Assembly (NCBI GenBank): GCA_002433235.1
Contig: DJHS01000054.1
Span: forward strand, 1 to 64,000
Direction: 5' to 3'
Length of the DNA: 64,000 nt
Source: UBA6614 sp002433235
GTDB taxonomy: Bacteria > Verrucomicrobiota > Verrucomicrobiia > Limisphaerales > UBA1100
The notes beneath the pieces were generated by a model. It had not been told where the DNA came from. It saw only the letters and a list, made by a program, of their open reading frames with translations, and did no database searches. Positions within the stretch are counted from its first letter, which is position 1; each line of letters opens with the position of its first letter. Below, piece after piece: positions 50,412 through 59,619 of the stretch. A program made the translations under genes and the position numbers.

Positions 50412-52292
50412 ATGAGTGCTACACCTTCTCCCGAAAACCGCGGCCAATGGGGCTCCAAGATCGGTTTCATTCTCGCCGCTGCCGGCTCTGCGGTGGGGCT
50501 TGGCAACATTTGGCGTTTTCCGTATGTCACCGGTGAAAACGGTGGCGCGGCATTCGTCGTCATCTATTTGGCATGCGTGTTGTTTATCGGCCTGCCGCTG
50601 ATGTGGGCTGAATTAACGCTGGGGCGGCTTACGGGTAAAAACCCAGTCGATGCCTTTCGCGATACCGGGGAAGCCAAGGATGTGTGGCTGTATAAGTACG
50701 GCGCACCGGCGGTGGGTTGGCTTTGCTTGGCGGCGTGTTTTTGCGTGTTGAGCTATTATGGTGTGATTGCCGGATGGACGATCGGCTTTATTTACAACAC
50801 CGTGGCTCAAGCGGGCATGGAGTTTAAATCATTCTCCGCGAATCCAAACTGGGTGATCCCGCTGTTTGCCGTTTTCATTGGCGGCACGATTTACATCGTT
50901 CAAGCCGGTATCGAAAGAGGCATCGAGAAATGGTCAAAGATCCTCATGCCACTGCTGCTCGGTTTGGTGTTCGTGGTGATCATTCGCAGCCTCACGCTGG
51001 AAGGAGCCTCGGAAGGCATCAAGTGGTATCTCTCACCGGATTTTTCGGTGATTGATGGCAAGGTGGTTTTGGCTGCGCTGGGACAGGCGTTTTTCTCCCT
51101 GAGTGTCGGCTGGGGCCTGATGATTACCTACGGCTCGTACATGCCCAAGAGCCAAAACATTGTGTCCAACGGCTTTTGGGTGGCCTTGATGGACACCGGC
51201 GTCGCGTTGCTTGGCGGTCTGATGGTGATTCCCGCAGTGTTCGCCTTGGGCTTCCCGGTGGACGCCGGCCCAACGCTGACATTTGAGACCCTGCCGGCGG
51301 TGTTCGAAAAAATGCCCTTCGGCATCGTAGTGGGCGGCTTGTTCTTCCTATTGCTGACGGTGGCGGCACTTACATCCTCGATCTCCATGCTCGAAGTGCC
51401 GGTCTCCTATTTCGTGGATGGCAAACGTGCCACGCGCAAAAAAGCCGCCGTGCTGGTTGGCATCGTGGCGTTCGCGGTGGGGTTGCCTTCCGCGTTGTCG
51501 TTCGGCGGTTCGGATGCGTTTAGCAAAATTGTCACCACCGATGAGTCGACCCTGAAACTCACCGGCATCGATGCAGCGAAAGCCACGCCGGAAAGTCTTT
51601 CGGCAATCCTTGATGGCACCAACGCTGAAGTGGGCGCCATCAGTTTTCCCGTCACGCAATTGGAGGACATGAAATTTGCCGTGCCGATGGATGATCAAAA
51701 CAACACCTTGGCGATCATTGGCGAACTAAAAGCTGGGAAAGTGACGCACCTGAGCCACGATGCCATCGATAAAGGCGACTCGGTTGAGTTCACTTTGATC
51801 TCCGTGGATGGCGGCAAAGATGCCGTGGCCGAGCTGCGCCGCGCGTTGGCCAAGGTGGATATTCGCATTCCGGAATCAGCTGTGACGCTCAGCCCCACCA
51901 CCGCAGCCATCAAGGCGCGTACGGACGTTTCCTTCGCCGTGCCACACGCTCACACCAATGCCGTGCACACTACGCTGGTTGAAAACAATGCCACCATCGG
52001 GTTTGCATCCCTCAGCCTCACCACCAAATCAGTTAGCTTTTTCGAAGTGATGGACAAATATTTCGGCACGCTGTGCCTGATAATCATCTCGCTGTCGGTC
52101 AGCGTTTACGTGGGCTGGATGATGGATTCGAGCAAGATGGTCAAGGAACTGGCGCAAGGCTGCTCCAGCTTCACGAAACCGATCTTTGGCAATGTGGCAC
52201 CCTCGGATATCTGGGTGTTTTTCCTGAGGATCATTTGCCCGATTGTGATCTTTATCGTGCTGCTCGGGCAGTTTGGCGTGGAGATTATTTAG
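50412..52292 (+). CDS. Na-dependent NSS-family symporter with a large periplasmic insertion
   Basis: The 626-residue inner-membrane protein belongs to the LeuT/MhsT-type neurotransmitter:sodium symporter family. The hallmark first helix is AAAGSAVGLGNIWRFPYVTGENGGAAF. The protein follows the 11-helix form usual in bacteria, lacking TM12. Between TM9 (ending GLPSALSFGGSD) and TM10 (beginning FFEVMDKYFG), in the position of extracellular loop 5, there is an extra stretch of about 165 residues (370-538), where usual members have about 10. The extra part looks beta-rich and soluble. It probably imports an amino acid. Confidence 0.92.
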   Translation: MSATPSPENRGQWGSKIGFILAAAGSAVGLGNIWRFPYVTGENGGAAFVVIYLACVLFIGLPLMWAELTLGRLTGKNPVDAFRDTGEAKDVWLYKYGAPAVGWLCLAACFCVLSYYGVIAGWTIGFIYNTVAQAGMEFKSFSANPNWVIPLFAVFIGGTIYIVQAGIERGIEKWSKILMPLLLGLVFVVIIRSLTLEGASEGIKWYLSPDFSVIDGKVVLAALGQAFFSLSVGWGLMITYGSYMPKSQNIVSNGFWVALMDTGVALLGGLMVIPAVFALGFPVDAGPTLTFETLPAVFEKMPFGIVVGGLFFLLLTVAALTSSISMLEVPVSYFVDGKRATRKKAAVLVGIVAFAVGLPSALSFGGSDAFSKIVTTDESTLKLTGIDAAKATPESLSAILDGTNAEVGAISFPVTQLEDMKFAVPMDDQNNTLAIIGELKAGKVTHLSHDAIDKGDSVEFTLISVDGGKDAVAELRRALAKVDIRIPESAVTLSPTTAAIKARTDVSFAVPHAHTNAVHTTLVENNATIGFASLSLTTKSVSFFEVMDKYFGTLCLIIISLSVSVYVGWMMDSSKMVKELAQGCSSFTKPIFGNVAPSDIWVFFLRIICPIVIFIVLLGQFGVEII

Positions 52293-52298
52293 GCGCGC

Positions 52299-53114
52299 CT
52301 ACTCGGCAAACGCTTCCTTCAGATTGGCCAAGCTCTGCGTGGCAATCACCTCCGGGCCTTCGTCGAACTTGAACACTTCCACGGACACGACGCCGTCGTA
52401 ATCCACTTCCTTGAGGGCGGCGCCGATCGGTTTGAAATCCACGTCGCCAAAGCCGGGGCCTTTGAGGTTTTCGTCGTTGGCGTGGAAGTAGCCGAATTCG
52501 CCGGCGCTCTCGCGGATAATGTCCGGGATCGGTTTTCCCATGGAACACATGGCTTTCACATCGAGGATCACCTTGAAATGGGGGTTCTCCAATTGCTGCA
52601 CAAACTGGATCGCCTCGGTGTGCGTGTTGATGAAATTGGTTTCGCTGGGCGCCAGTGGTTCAAAGTTGATCACCACATCCCGTTCGGCGGCGTGCGCCAC
52701 GCTGTCCTTGAATACGTCGGTGGCCCATTCCCACGCCTGCTCGTAGCTGACGCCGTCCATTAGGTTGCGTTGGTACGGTGAGCCGACGATGATTGAGCGG
52801 CCGCCGAAATCCGCACAGCAATCGACGAGGTCCACGAAGTAACGCGCGGTCTTCTCGCGAATGCTCGCGTCGGTATGCGTCATGTGCATGCCCTCGGCCT
52901 TCACCAGCACCCAATGGATGCCGGAAATCTCGATGCCGGTCTGGGCCGCCAGATCCTTCACCCGCTGGCGCTCGGCTGCGGAGATGTCGGTGACGTGATT
53001 GGAAATGGTGAAGGGCGCAATCTCCAGGCAGTCGTAGCCGGTCTTGGCCGCGTACTCCATCGTGTCCTCCATCGTCCACCCCTCAAAAATCTCGTTGCAG
53101 ATACCAAATTTCAT
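52299..53114 (-). CDS. TIM-barrel sugar isomerase/epimerase-like protein
   Basis: The 271-residue product has the AP-endonuclease-2-type barrel seen in hydroxypyruvate isomerase, IolE and related enzymes. Metal-site candidates are the glutamate of INFEPLAP, the aspartate of VILDVKAM, the histidine of YFHANDEN and the glutamate of VSVEVF. There is no signal peptide, so it is cytosolic. It lies between the NSS symporter and a DUF2007 gene and converges with the symporter. Confidence 0.88.
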   Translation of the reverse strand: MKFGICNEIFEGWTMEDTMEYAAKTGYDCLEIAPFTISNHVTDISAAERQRVKDLAAQTGIEISGIHWVLVKAEGMHMTHTDASIREKTARYFVDLVDCCADFGGRSIIVGSPYQRNLMDGVSYEQAWEWATDVFKDSVAHAAERDVVINFEPLAPSETNFINTHTEAIQFVQQLENPHFKVILDVKAMCSMGKPIPDIIRESAGEFGYFHANDENLKGPGFGDVDFKPIGAALKEVDYDGVVSVEVFKFDEGPEVIATQSLANLKEAFAE

Positions 53115-53161
53115 CTCGCGAAATGAGGCCGTTTGGCGGATGCTTTGTCGAGGAATTTGTC

Positions 53162-53380
53162 ATGGACGGCATGCGACTCTTTCATACCTGCCCGGTGGAT
53201 AACGCGGAACTGCTCGCGGTGATGCTCGGCAATCACGACATCAAGGCGGTGGAAAAAATGATCGAGCCAATGCCCGAGGGCGAGGACGAATTCAGCCGCC
53301 CTGTGGAGGTGTACGTGCCCGAGGCTGAATACGATCGCGCTTACGAGTTGTTTTTCGGGGATAACGAGAGCGAGATTTGA
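53162..53380 (+). CDS. Small DUF2007-like protein
   Basis: A 72-residue protein with the pattern CPVDNAELLAVMLGNHDI...VEVYVPEAEYDRAYELFFG that matches DUF2007, a small PII-like fold of unknown role described as putative signal transducers. The stop TGA is followed at once by the ATG of the DUF1501 gene, so they are probably coupled. Confidence 0.75.
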   Translation: MDGMRLFHTCPVDNAELLAVMLGNHDIKAVEKMIEPMPEGEDEFSRPVEVYVPEAEYDRAYELFFGDNESEI

Positions 53381-54739
53381 ATGAACCTAAATAGGCGAGA
53401 ACTGTTGCGCGCGGGCAGCTTGGGTCTGATGGGCCTGTCATTGCCTGAACTGCTTGCGGCCCGGGAGCAAAACGGCTTCGGCAAGGCGAAGGCGTGCATC
53501 CTTCTCTTCATGTGGGGCGGGCCGGCGCAACAGGATACTTGGGACATGAAACCGGAGGCACCGGCGGAGTTTCGCGGAGAGTTTTCGCCGATCCGATCGA
53601 AGGTGCCAGGCATTCACGTCAGTGAACATTTTCCCGAGCTGGCCAAGCGCACGGACCAGCTCAGCATCGTGCGTTCGATGACCCACACCAATTTTGATCA
53701 CACGGCCTCCACTCATTATCTGCTCACAGGCGAGCCGCCGCCCATCTCCAAGTCCAAAGCCGATCAATGGCCGCACATGGGCTCGGTGCTTTCCAAGCTC
53801 GGACGAGGGAAAGGCGCCTTGCCGCCGTTTGTTTCCATGCGCCCGGAATTGCCCGGCGACGTGCCGCGATTTGTGGAGCAGAGCCAGGGACAATTCGCCG
53901 GCTGGCTCGGGCCATTGCATGATCCGCTGACGATTGATGCTGACCCGAGCAAAAAGGATTACAAGGTGGGCGAAATGACACTGCAGCCGGAGCTGTCACT
54001 GACACGGCTGGAAGGGCGCAAGACGCTGCAGCAAAAACTCGACCGCACCTTGGCCAGTGCCAATCCCGCGTTTGCTGCCACGGATAAAAATAATCAACGC
54101 GCCTACGACCTGCTGACCACCGCCGCCAATCAACGAGGCGCCTTTGATCTCACGGAAGAAACGCCAAAGATGCGCGAGCGGTATGGACTGCATCCGCATG
54201 GCCAGTCCGTCCTGCAGGCACGCCGGCTCGTGGAACGCGGTGTGCCGCTCGTCACGGTTTTCTGGCCGAATGACGGCATCAAAAACGTGAGCGTGTATTG
54301 GGACACGCACAGCCGCAATTTCATCGACCTCAAGCAACGCCTCATGCCGCCCGCCGATCAAGCCTTCAGTGCGTTGCTGGACGACCTGCGCGAGCGCGGC
54401 ATGCTCGATGAAACGCTGGTGCTGTGGACCGGCGAATTCGGCCGCAACCCCAAGGTTGGACAACGCAGCAGCGATGCCGGAGCCGGTCGTGATGGGCGCG
54501 ACCATTGGGGGCGCTGTTTCAGCTCCGTGCTCGCAGGCGGCGGCGTAAAGGGCGGGTTTGTCTATGGCAAAAGCGACAAGGTGGCCGGCGAGCCCGCGGA
54601 AAATGCCGTGGCGCCGCGGGATCTCATCGCCACGGTGTACAATCAACTCGGCGTACCTGCGGAACAAATGCTTCACGACGTCAATGGTCGCCCGCAATTT
54701 GTGCGACCTGGACGGGTGATCCGGGACTTGATCCTTTAG
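53381..54739 (+). CDS. DUF1501 protein, Tat-exported
   Basis: The 452-residue product has a twin-arginine signal (NRRELLRAG). DUF1501 has the alkaline-phosphatase-like fold of sulfatases. Family segments include MWGGPAQQDTWDMKP, the SMTHTNFDHTASTHYLLTG region and the WTGEFGRNPK and GRDHWGRCFSSVLAGGGVKGG segments near the C-terminus. These proteins are numerous in Planctomycetota and Verrucomicrobiota, usually next to DUF1553/DUF1549 cytochrome proteins, which are absent here. Function is unproven. Confidence 0.9.
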   Translation: MNLNRRELLRAGSLGLMGLSLPELLAAREQNGFGKAKACILLFMWGGPAQQDTWDMKPEAPAEFRGEFSPIRSKVPGIHVSEHFPELAKRTDQLSIVRSMTHTNFDHTASTHYLLTGEPPPISKSKADQWPHMGSVLSKLGRGKGALPPFVSMRPELPGDVPRFVEQSQGQFAGWLGPLHDPLTIDADPSKKDYKVGEMTLQPELSLTRLEGRKTLQQKLDRTLASANPAFAATDKNNQRAYDLLTTAANQRGAFDLTEETPKMRERYGLHPHGQSVLQARRLVERGVPLVTVFWPNDGIKNVSVYWDTHSRNFIDLKQRLMPPADQAFSALLDDLRERGMLDETLVLWTGEFGRNPKVGQRSSDAGAGRDGRDHWGRCFSSVLAGGGVKGGFVYGKSDKVAGEPAENAVAPRDLIATVYNQLGVPAEQMLHDVNGRPQFVRPGRVIRDLIL

Positions 54740-56400
54740 CCCAGTAACTCTTCGGCGTGTTTCGTGGCCGCCTCGACTTTACCGCCGAGCATTCGGGCCA
54801 GTTCCTCCACGCGGGATTTTTCATCGAGCAAGGAAATATTCGATTCTGTGCGGCCATCAATGACGGCTTTGCTGACGACGTAATGCGTCTGTGCGGCGGC
54901 GGCGACAGGGGCAAGGTGGGTGATACAGAGCACCTGCCGCTGGTCAGCGATCTGGCGCATGCGCTCGCCGACGGCATGGGCGGTCTCGCCGCCGACATTG
55001 GCGTCGACTTCGTCAAAAATCAAAACGGGGATTGAATCCTCGGCGGCGAGGACGGTCTTGAGCGCGAGCATCACGCGGGCGAGCTCGCCGGAGGAGGCAA
55101 TGGCGCGCAAGGGGCGGGCGGGTTCGCCGGGGTTGGGGGCAAATTGAAATTCGACGGTGTCCAAGCCGGTGGACTTGGCCTCGGCGGGTTGATCGGTGCT
55201 GGTGAGGGCGACATCGAGCTGGCTTTGGGCAAAGCCGAGGTCGTTGAGGTGCGCGGTGACGGCCTTGGTGAGCTTGGGGATGAGCTTGGCGCGTTGGGCG
55301 GTGAGCTTTTGGCCGGCGGCGATGAGTTCGGTTTCGAGTGAATCGAGTTCGGCGTTCAATCGGGCCAATTCCTCATCGCGACTCTCGAGTGTGGCGAGTT
55401 TTTGGGCGGCCTCGTCGCCGAAGGCATTCACGGCCTCGATGCTGCCGCCGTATTTGCGCTTGAGCGATTGGGCGAGGTTAACGCGTTCCTCCAGTGTGGC
55501 GAGCTGGGCGGGATCGATGTCCACGCGATCAGCGTATGCCGTAAGAGCGCTTTGGAGTTCCTGCAGGTTGGTGCGGGCTTCCTCGTGGAGGTTGACCAGC
55601 TCGGTGGCGCTGTCATCCACCTGCTGCAAATCGGCCAACACACGGCCGAGATCGCCGGAGCGGTCGAGCAGTGAGCCTTCATTTTCACTGACCAACTGCA
55701 AGGCGCCCTGGCAAAGCTCGAGCAATCGGGCCGCGTTGCTGGAGCGTTGGTAATCGGCCTCAAGGTTTTCCTCTTCAGCCGGATCCAGCGCGGCATCGGT
55801 GATTTCCTTCACTTGGAACCGCAGCAAATCGAGCTGCTGCGCGTAGGTGGCTTCATCAACCACCAGATCGGCCTTGGCCTGTTCGATGGCGGTGCGGCGC
55901 TGGAGCAATTCGGTGAAAGCGGCGCGCGATGCCTGCAATCCGCCAAAGGCATCAAGGATGGCGAGCTGGCGTGCGGGATGCAGCAGCGATTGATGATCGT
56001 GGGGACCGTGCATGTCGACGAGCCATTCGCCGATTTGCTTGAGAACGGCGAGCGTGGTGGCGCTGCCGTTGACAAACTGACGGTTGCTGCCGGCGGCGGT
56101 GAAGGTCCGTTTGAGAAGGAGTTGATTGTCCTCACAGGGTTCGAGGCCATGTTCCTCGAGGAATGTGGGCAGAGGAGCGTCGAGCTTGGCGAGGTCAAAC
56201 GTGGCCTCGACCGTGCATTGATCGGCCTCAGCGCGAATGAGCGTGCGGTCGGCTCGTTCGCCCAGCACGAGATTGAGCGCGCCAATGAGGATGGATTTGC
56301 CTGCGCCCGTCTCGCCGCTGATGGCGTTGTAGCCGGGGCCGAGCTCCAGCGTGAGGTCGGTGACCAAGGCGAGATTTCGGATGCGCAGCGTTTCAAGCAT
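54736..56400 (-). CDS. recN: DNA repair protein RecN
   Basis: The 554-residue SMC-like ATPase acts in double-strand-break repair. Walker A is G29-ETGAGK-S36, the coiled-coil arms lie in the middle (about residues 160-370), and the signature and Walker B segments are near the end (ASSGELARVMLALKTVL, then VLIFDEVDANVGG). It overlaps the DUF1501 stop by 4 bases, tail to tail. Confidence 0.97.
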   Translation of the reverse strand: MLETLRIRNLALVTDLTLELGPGYNAISGETGAGKSILIGALNLVLGERADRTLIRAEADQCTVEATFDLAKLDAPLPTFLEEHGLEPCEDNQLLLKRTFTAAGSNRQFVNGSATTLAVLKQIGEWLVDMHGPHDHQSLLHPARQLAILDAFGGLQASRAAFTELLQRRTAIEQAKADLVVDEATYAQQLDLLRFQVKEITDAALDPAEEENLEADYQRSSNAARLLELCQGALQLVSENEGSLLDRSGDLGRVLADLQQVDDSATELVNLHEEARTNLQELQSALTAYADRVDIDPAQLATLEERVNLAQSLKRKYGGSIEAVNAFGDEAAQKLATLESRDEELARLNAELDSLETELIAAGQKLTAQRAKLIPKLTKAVTAHLNDLGFAQSQLDVALTSTDQPAEAKSTGLDTVEFQFAPNPGEPARPLRAIASSGELARVMLALKTVLAAEDSIPVLIFDEVDANVGGETAHAVGERMRQIADQRQVLCITHLAPVAAAAQTHYVVSKAVIDGRTESNISLLDEKSRVEELARMLGGKVEAATKHAEELLG

Positions 56401-56470
56401 GCGGGGGCATTGTTACCGATTGGGCGCGCGGGAAAATAAAATTGTGTTCACCGTGCCGATCGGGCATCCC

Positions 56471-57268
56471 ATGCGGCGCATGGCGTTTGAGTTTACGTTC
56501 CTAGGCACGGGCACCTCGCAGGGTGTGCCGGTCATCGGCAAGGAATATCCGGAGGAGTTTCTGGCCAACCAGAAAAATCATCGGCTGCGTTCTTCGATTT
56601 ACGTGGTTACCAGTGAAGTCAAGCTGGTGGTTGACACCACGCCGGATTTCCGCACGCAGTGTCTGCGGGAAAACATCAGTTGGCTCGACGCCGTGCTGGT
56701 TACCCATGCACATACCGACCACATCATGGGCATGGACGACTGCCGGCGCTTTTGCGACATCCGCCAAGGGCCGCTGCCGGTTTACGCCAATGCAGAGACC
56801 ATGGGGCACTTGCGGCGGGTTCACGCCCATTCGTTTCATGACGGCGAACATCCGCGTGGTTATTTTGTGCCGGAGGAGCATGTGGTCGATGGGCCGTTTG
56901 AGATTGGCGATTTGCGCATCACGCCATTCGACCTGCCGCATGGGAGCATGGGATCGACAGGATTTCTCTTCGAGCAAGCGGGCAAAAAAAAGTTGGCTTA
57001 TCTCACCGATGCCAAGGCGGTGCCGGCTGAGGTGGTCGAGGCGGTGCGTGGTGTGGAGGTGGTTGTGCTCGACGCGCTTCGACCGCAAGAACATTGGACG
57101 CATATGAGCACCGGTGAGGCGTTGGCCGTGGCTGAGCAGGTTGGTGCCGGCCAGACTTTTTTCACGCACCTGACGCACTATTACGATCACGATGTGGATC
57201 AGGCGAAGTTGCCGGAAGGGGTGCGGCTGGCGTGGGATGGGCTAAAGGTATTTTCCAAGGACCAATGA
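56471..57268 (+). CDS. Metallo-beta-lactamase-fold phosphodiesterase, PhnP-like
   Basis: The 265-residue product opens with FLGTGTSQGVPVIG and carries the metal motif T-H-A-H-T-D-H, followed by MDDCRRF, the pattern of PhnP and related cyclic phosphodiesterases. A later DLPHGS histidine and the AYLTDAK aspartate give more ligands. The open frame goes further upstream into recN's start; ATG 56471 is chosen and ATG 56480 is also possible. No phn operon is seen, so the substrate is open. Confidence 0.85.
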   Translation: MRRMAFEFTFLGTGTSQGVPVIGKEYPEEFLANQKNHRLRSSIYVVTSEVKLVVDTTPDFRTQCLRENISWLDAVLVTHAHTDHIMGMDDCRRFCDIRQGPLPVYANAETMGHLRRVHAHSFHDGEHPRGYFVPEEHVVDGPFEIGDLRITPFDLPHGSMGSTGFLFEQAGKKKLAYLTDAKAVPAEVVEAVRGVEVVVLDALRPQEHWTHMSTGEALAVAEQVGAGQTFFTHLTHYYDHDVDQAKLPEGVRLAWDGLKVFSKDQ

Positions 57269-57334
57269 CCAAGATCCAAGGAATGTCCAATGCCCAGATT
57301 CCAATAGGTCATTGGAAATTGAAAATTGGTCATT
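57263..57334. repeat. Cluster of CCAATGACC / GGTCATTGG motifs
   Basis: CCAATGACC at 57263-57271 is complementary to GGTCATTGG at 57307-57315, and a TTGGTCATT copy is at 57326-57334. The AT-rich region contains repeated CCAA/TTGG motifs, unlike the GC-rich surroundings. The first copy covers the last codons of the upstream gene. It looks like a dispersed repeat. Confidence 0.5.
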
Positions 57335-57388
57335 AAAAAACGGCCGCCAATGGCGACCGTTCTTCAATGGCTTTATCGGCCGTTTTTT
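57335..57388. terminator. Bidirectional terminator between convergent genes
   Basis: AAAAAACGGCCG (57335-57346) and CGGCCGTTTTTT (57377-57388) are exact complements. The stem lies between the MBL-fold gene (+) and the isomerase gene (-), and both directions end in a T-run. The right arm includes the stop region of the isomerase gene. Confidence 0.8.
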
Positions 57389-58439
57389 AGGCCCCCATTT
57401 CGTCTTCAAAGGACCCTTCGGCAACCGGGAAACATAGCTGGTCGCGGACGTATTGGATGCCCTCAATGGCGGTGGCGTCCGGGTCGCGGTAGTTGCTCTC
57501 GGTCTCAGCGATAAGCGGCGCGGTTTCGGTGCCCATGATCTTGTTGTAGCGCGCGGGGTAGCCGATGTTGATGAGCATTTCGACGTAGCGCACCATGTTG
57601 AGGTCGCCGCTGCCAAGGTCGGTGAACTGCATCGCGCGGTTGCGCCAGTTTCCGTCCATCTTGCGCAGGGGCACGTTGGGGCGGACGACGAAGTTCTTCA
57701 CGTGGCAGGCATACACGCGATCGCGCACGGCGGGGTGGGTGAAACGTGTTTCCCAATCCTCACCTTCCCAACAGTGGGAGGGGTCGGCATTGACGGTGAG
57801 GGTTTCGTCGCCGTCGCAAATGTCCACGAGTGTGCCGAATTCCTCCGCACACATGGCGGCGGTGCCGGGGTGAATCTCGTGAGCGAGATAAATGCCAAGG
57901 CTTTTGGCGTGCGCGCGAATCTTGGCGGTTTTGTTCACGAAACGCTCGTTGCCTTCCTTGATGAGGTCGCCGCCGCCGGGGGAGGTCCAGAAACCCCACG
58001 GGTAACCAGTGGCCAGTTCCCAGCCGTGGGAAGCACCCCAGAACATGGGCAGGATTTTGATGTCCAATTCGGCGCACAGATCCATCAGACGCAGCAGGTA
58101 ATCCTCATACCACTGCTCCAGTTCCTCCGGGCTCTTGTCCTGATTTTGGCCGTGGATAAATGCATGGCCGCTCTTGGTTCCCGTCCAAGCACTGGTGTGC
58201 ACCCAGAACGCGCAGTGGCCGCTGACGCCGTCGAGCTTGAGGCCGTTTTGTTCGAAAGTGTCTTTTATGTCCGAGGCACTGCGGAACTTGGAGCCGTCCG
58301 AGCCGTCCTCTTCCATCATGTAGTTGCTCGGCTGCGCGCCAGCCGCACCGGCTTCCTTGGCGAACTTGAGAAAACCTTCAAGTCCCTTGCCACCGTGTTG
58401 TGCGCCTTCAATACTGCTGTGGTAGATCGGTTTCGCCAT
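57387..58439 (-). CDS. Sugar phosphate isomerase/epimerase-like protein (second)
   Basis: A 350-residue TIM-barrel protein. Metal-ligand candidates are the glutamate of YLAHEIHPGTA, the aspartate and histidine of VNADPSHCWEG and the histidine of YACHVKNF. The start is preceded by an AGGTGA Shine-Dalgarno sequence. It is longer than the first isomerase (52299) and matches inosose dehydratase/isomerase-like proteins found near Gfo/Idh genes. The substrate is unknown. Confidence 0.87.
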   Translation of the reverse strand: MAKPIYHSSIEGAQHGGKGLEGFLKFAKEAGAAGAQPSNYMMEEDGSDGSKFRSASDIKDTFEQNGLKLDGVSGHCAFWVHTSAWTGTKSGHAFIHGQNQDKSPEELEQWYEDYLLRLMDLCAELDIKILPMFWGASHGWELATGYPWGFWTSPGGGDLIKEGNERFVNKTAKIRAHAKSLGIYLAHEIHPGTAAMCAEEFGTLVDICDGDETLTVNADPSHCWEGEDWETRFTHPAVRDRVYACHVKNFVVRPNVPLRKMDGNWRNRAMQFTDLGSGDLNMVRYVEMLINIGYPARYNKIMGTETAPLIAETESNYRDPDATAIEGIQYVRDQLCFPVAEGSFEDEMGA

Positions 58440-58536
58440 AAATCACCTGTAGGGTTGAATTTGGGTGGCGAAGGGATAGCGGAGTTTTTTGGGGAAGGCA
58501 ACCAGTTTTAGAAAATACACCTATGCTGAAGTGGCA

Positions 58537-59529
58537 TTAGGGGCCTTTTTTCTTTTTTTCCTCGCGAATTTTCATCAATTCCGCGCGGGCATTGATTTCG
58601 ATCCACGATTGCCAGCCGACCTCAAAGGTCTCAATGCCGGTCAGTTGCTGTCCGTTTGGTCGGCGAATTTTGGGCCAAACAGTGTCAACGGCCTGAGTGA
58701 AGATAATTTCGGGAGGCCGATTTGGCATTTGTTGTGAACGCCGGGTGGCTTCCGCCAGTGCTTGTTGTGGCCAAACCACTTTTGCGCTCCTGCCGGAGCG
58801 AATGAAGAAATCGAAGATGGACCACCCAATGTCGTAGCCTAAGCCGATATCCTTGTCGAACATGTTGGACCAGTCTTCGTATTTGTCCGTCAAAAAATAT
58901 TGTCGAATGTCGGGCAACCTGCCTTTGCGACGCATGTCCTCGAGCCGAAGCCAGCGGTTGCGTTGATCTCTCCCAACGGGCAACAGGCCCTTGTCGTTTT
59001 TTTGCAGCCAAGCTGGTGCCTCGCCGAACCAATCCGCGCTGCCCTCAATCATCCAGAACGGTAGATTGCCATACATGGCATCCATTACCGCGTGGCAGCC
59101 TTCATGTTGCAGTGTGGGCATCAGGCGCCATGGCTCTGATTGGCGCCAAGTGACGATCTCCTTGCCGCGTGGGCTATAGTAGCCAAGCATGCGGCGGTCG
59201 ATTTTTTTCCGGTAGACCCTCTGAGAGTAGGCCTCGTAGTCGCTGAACTCTCCAAAAATTCTGTACTGCACCTTGAACCCGGCGGGGATGCGTTTACCAA
59301 AAGCCTGCTGATGGGCAACGACGAGATTGGTCAGGCCGAAATTGACAGCATACTCAAGATTGCGATCCACGGTGAACTTGTACGTGGCAAACTTGGCCAA
59401 GCCTTTGCCTTGAAAATCACGCGGGTTTGCCGCGGCACAGAGCTGCATCACCGGGCCGAAAAGCAGCCCGACGCAAGGCAACACCACGTAAAAAAGGCGG
59501 GTCAAACCCAAGGACTTGATTGGATTCAT
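58537..59529 (-). CDS. Exported DUF1570-like protein with HExxH motif
   Basis: ATG 59529 begins a signal peptide (residues 1-34). The 330-residue product has the zinc motif H142-E143-G-C-H146 with a downstream WMIEGSADWF segment (E162), the gluzincin arrangement HExxH...E. DUF1570 proteins share this layout and are suspected secreted peptidases. The C-terminal part is charged and ends in KKKKGP. No neighbour suggests a substrate. Confidence 0.75.
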   Translation of the reverse strand: MNPIKSLGLTRLFYVVLPCVGLLFGPVMQLCAAANPRDFQGKGLAKFATYKFTVDRNLEYAVNFGLTNLVVAHQQAFGKRIPAGFKVQYRIFGEFSDYEAYSQRVYRKKIDRRMLGYYSPRGKEIVTWRQSEPWRLMPTLQHEGCHAVMDAMYGNLPFWMIEGSADWFGEAPAWLQKNDKGLLPVGRDQRNRWLRLEDMRRKGRLPDIRQYFLTDKYEDWSNMFDKDIGLGYDIGWSIFDFFIRSGRSAKVVWPQQALAEATRRSQQMPNRPPEIIFTQAVDTVWPKIRRPNGQQLTGIETFEVGWQSWIEINARAELMKIREEKKKKGP

Positions 59530-59619
59530 GGGGTGGTCAATCCTTGTGGGGATAGCGTGCCTGAAAAACGGGCACTTGTAAAGAACGCACACAAAGAGCT
59601 GACCGCAGTTAAATAGTAC

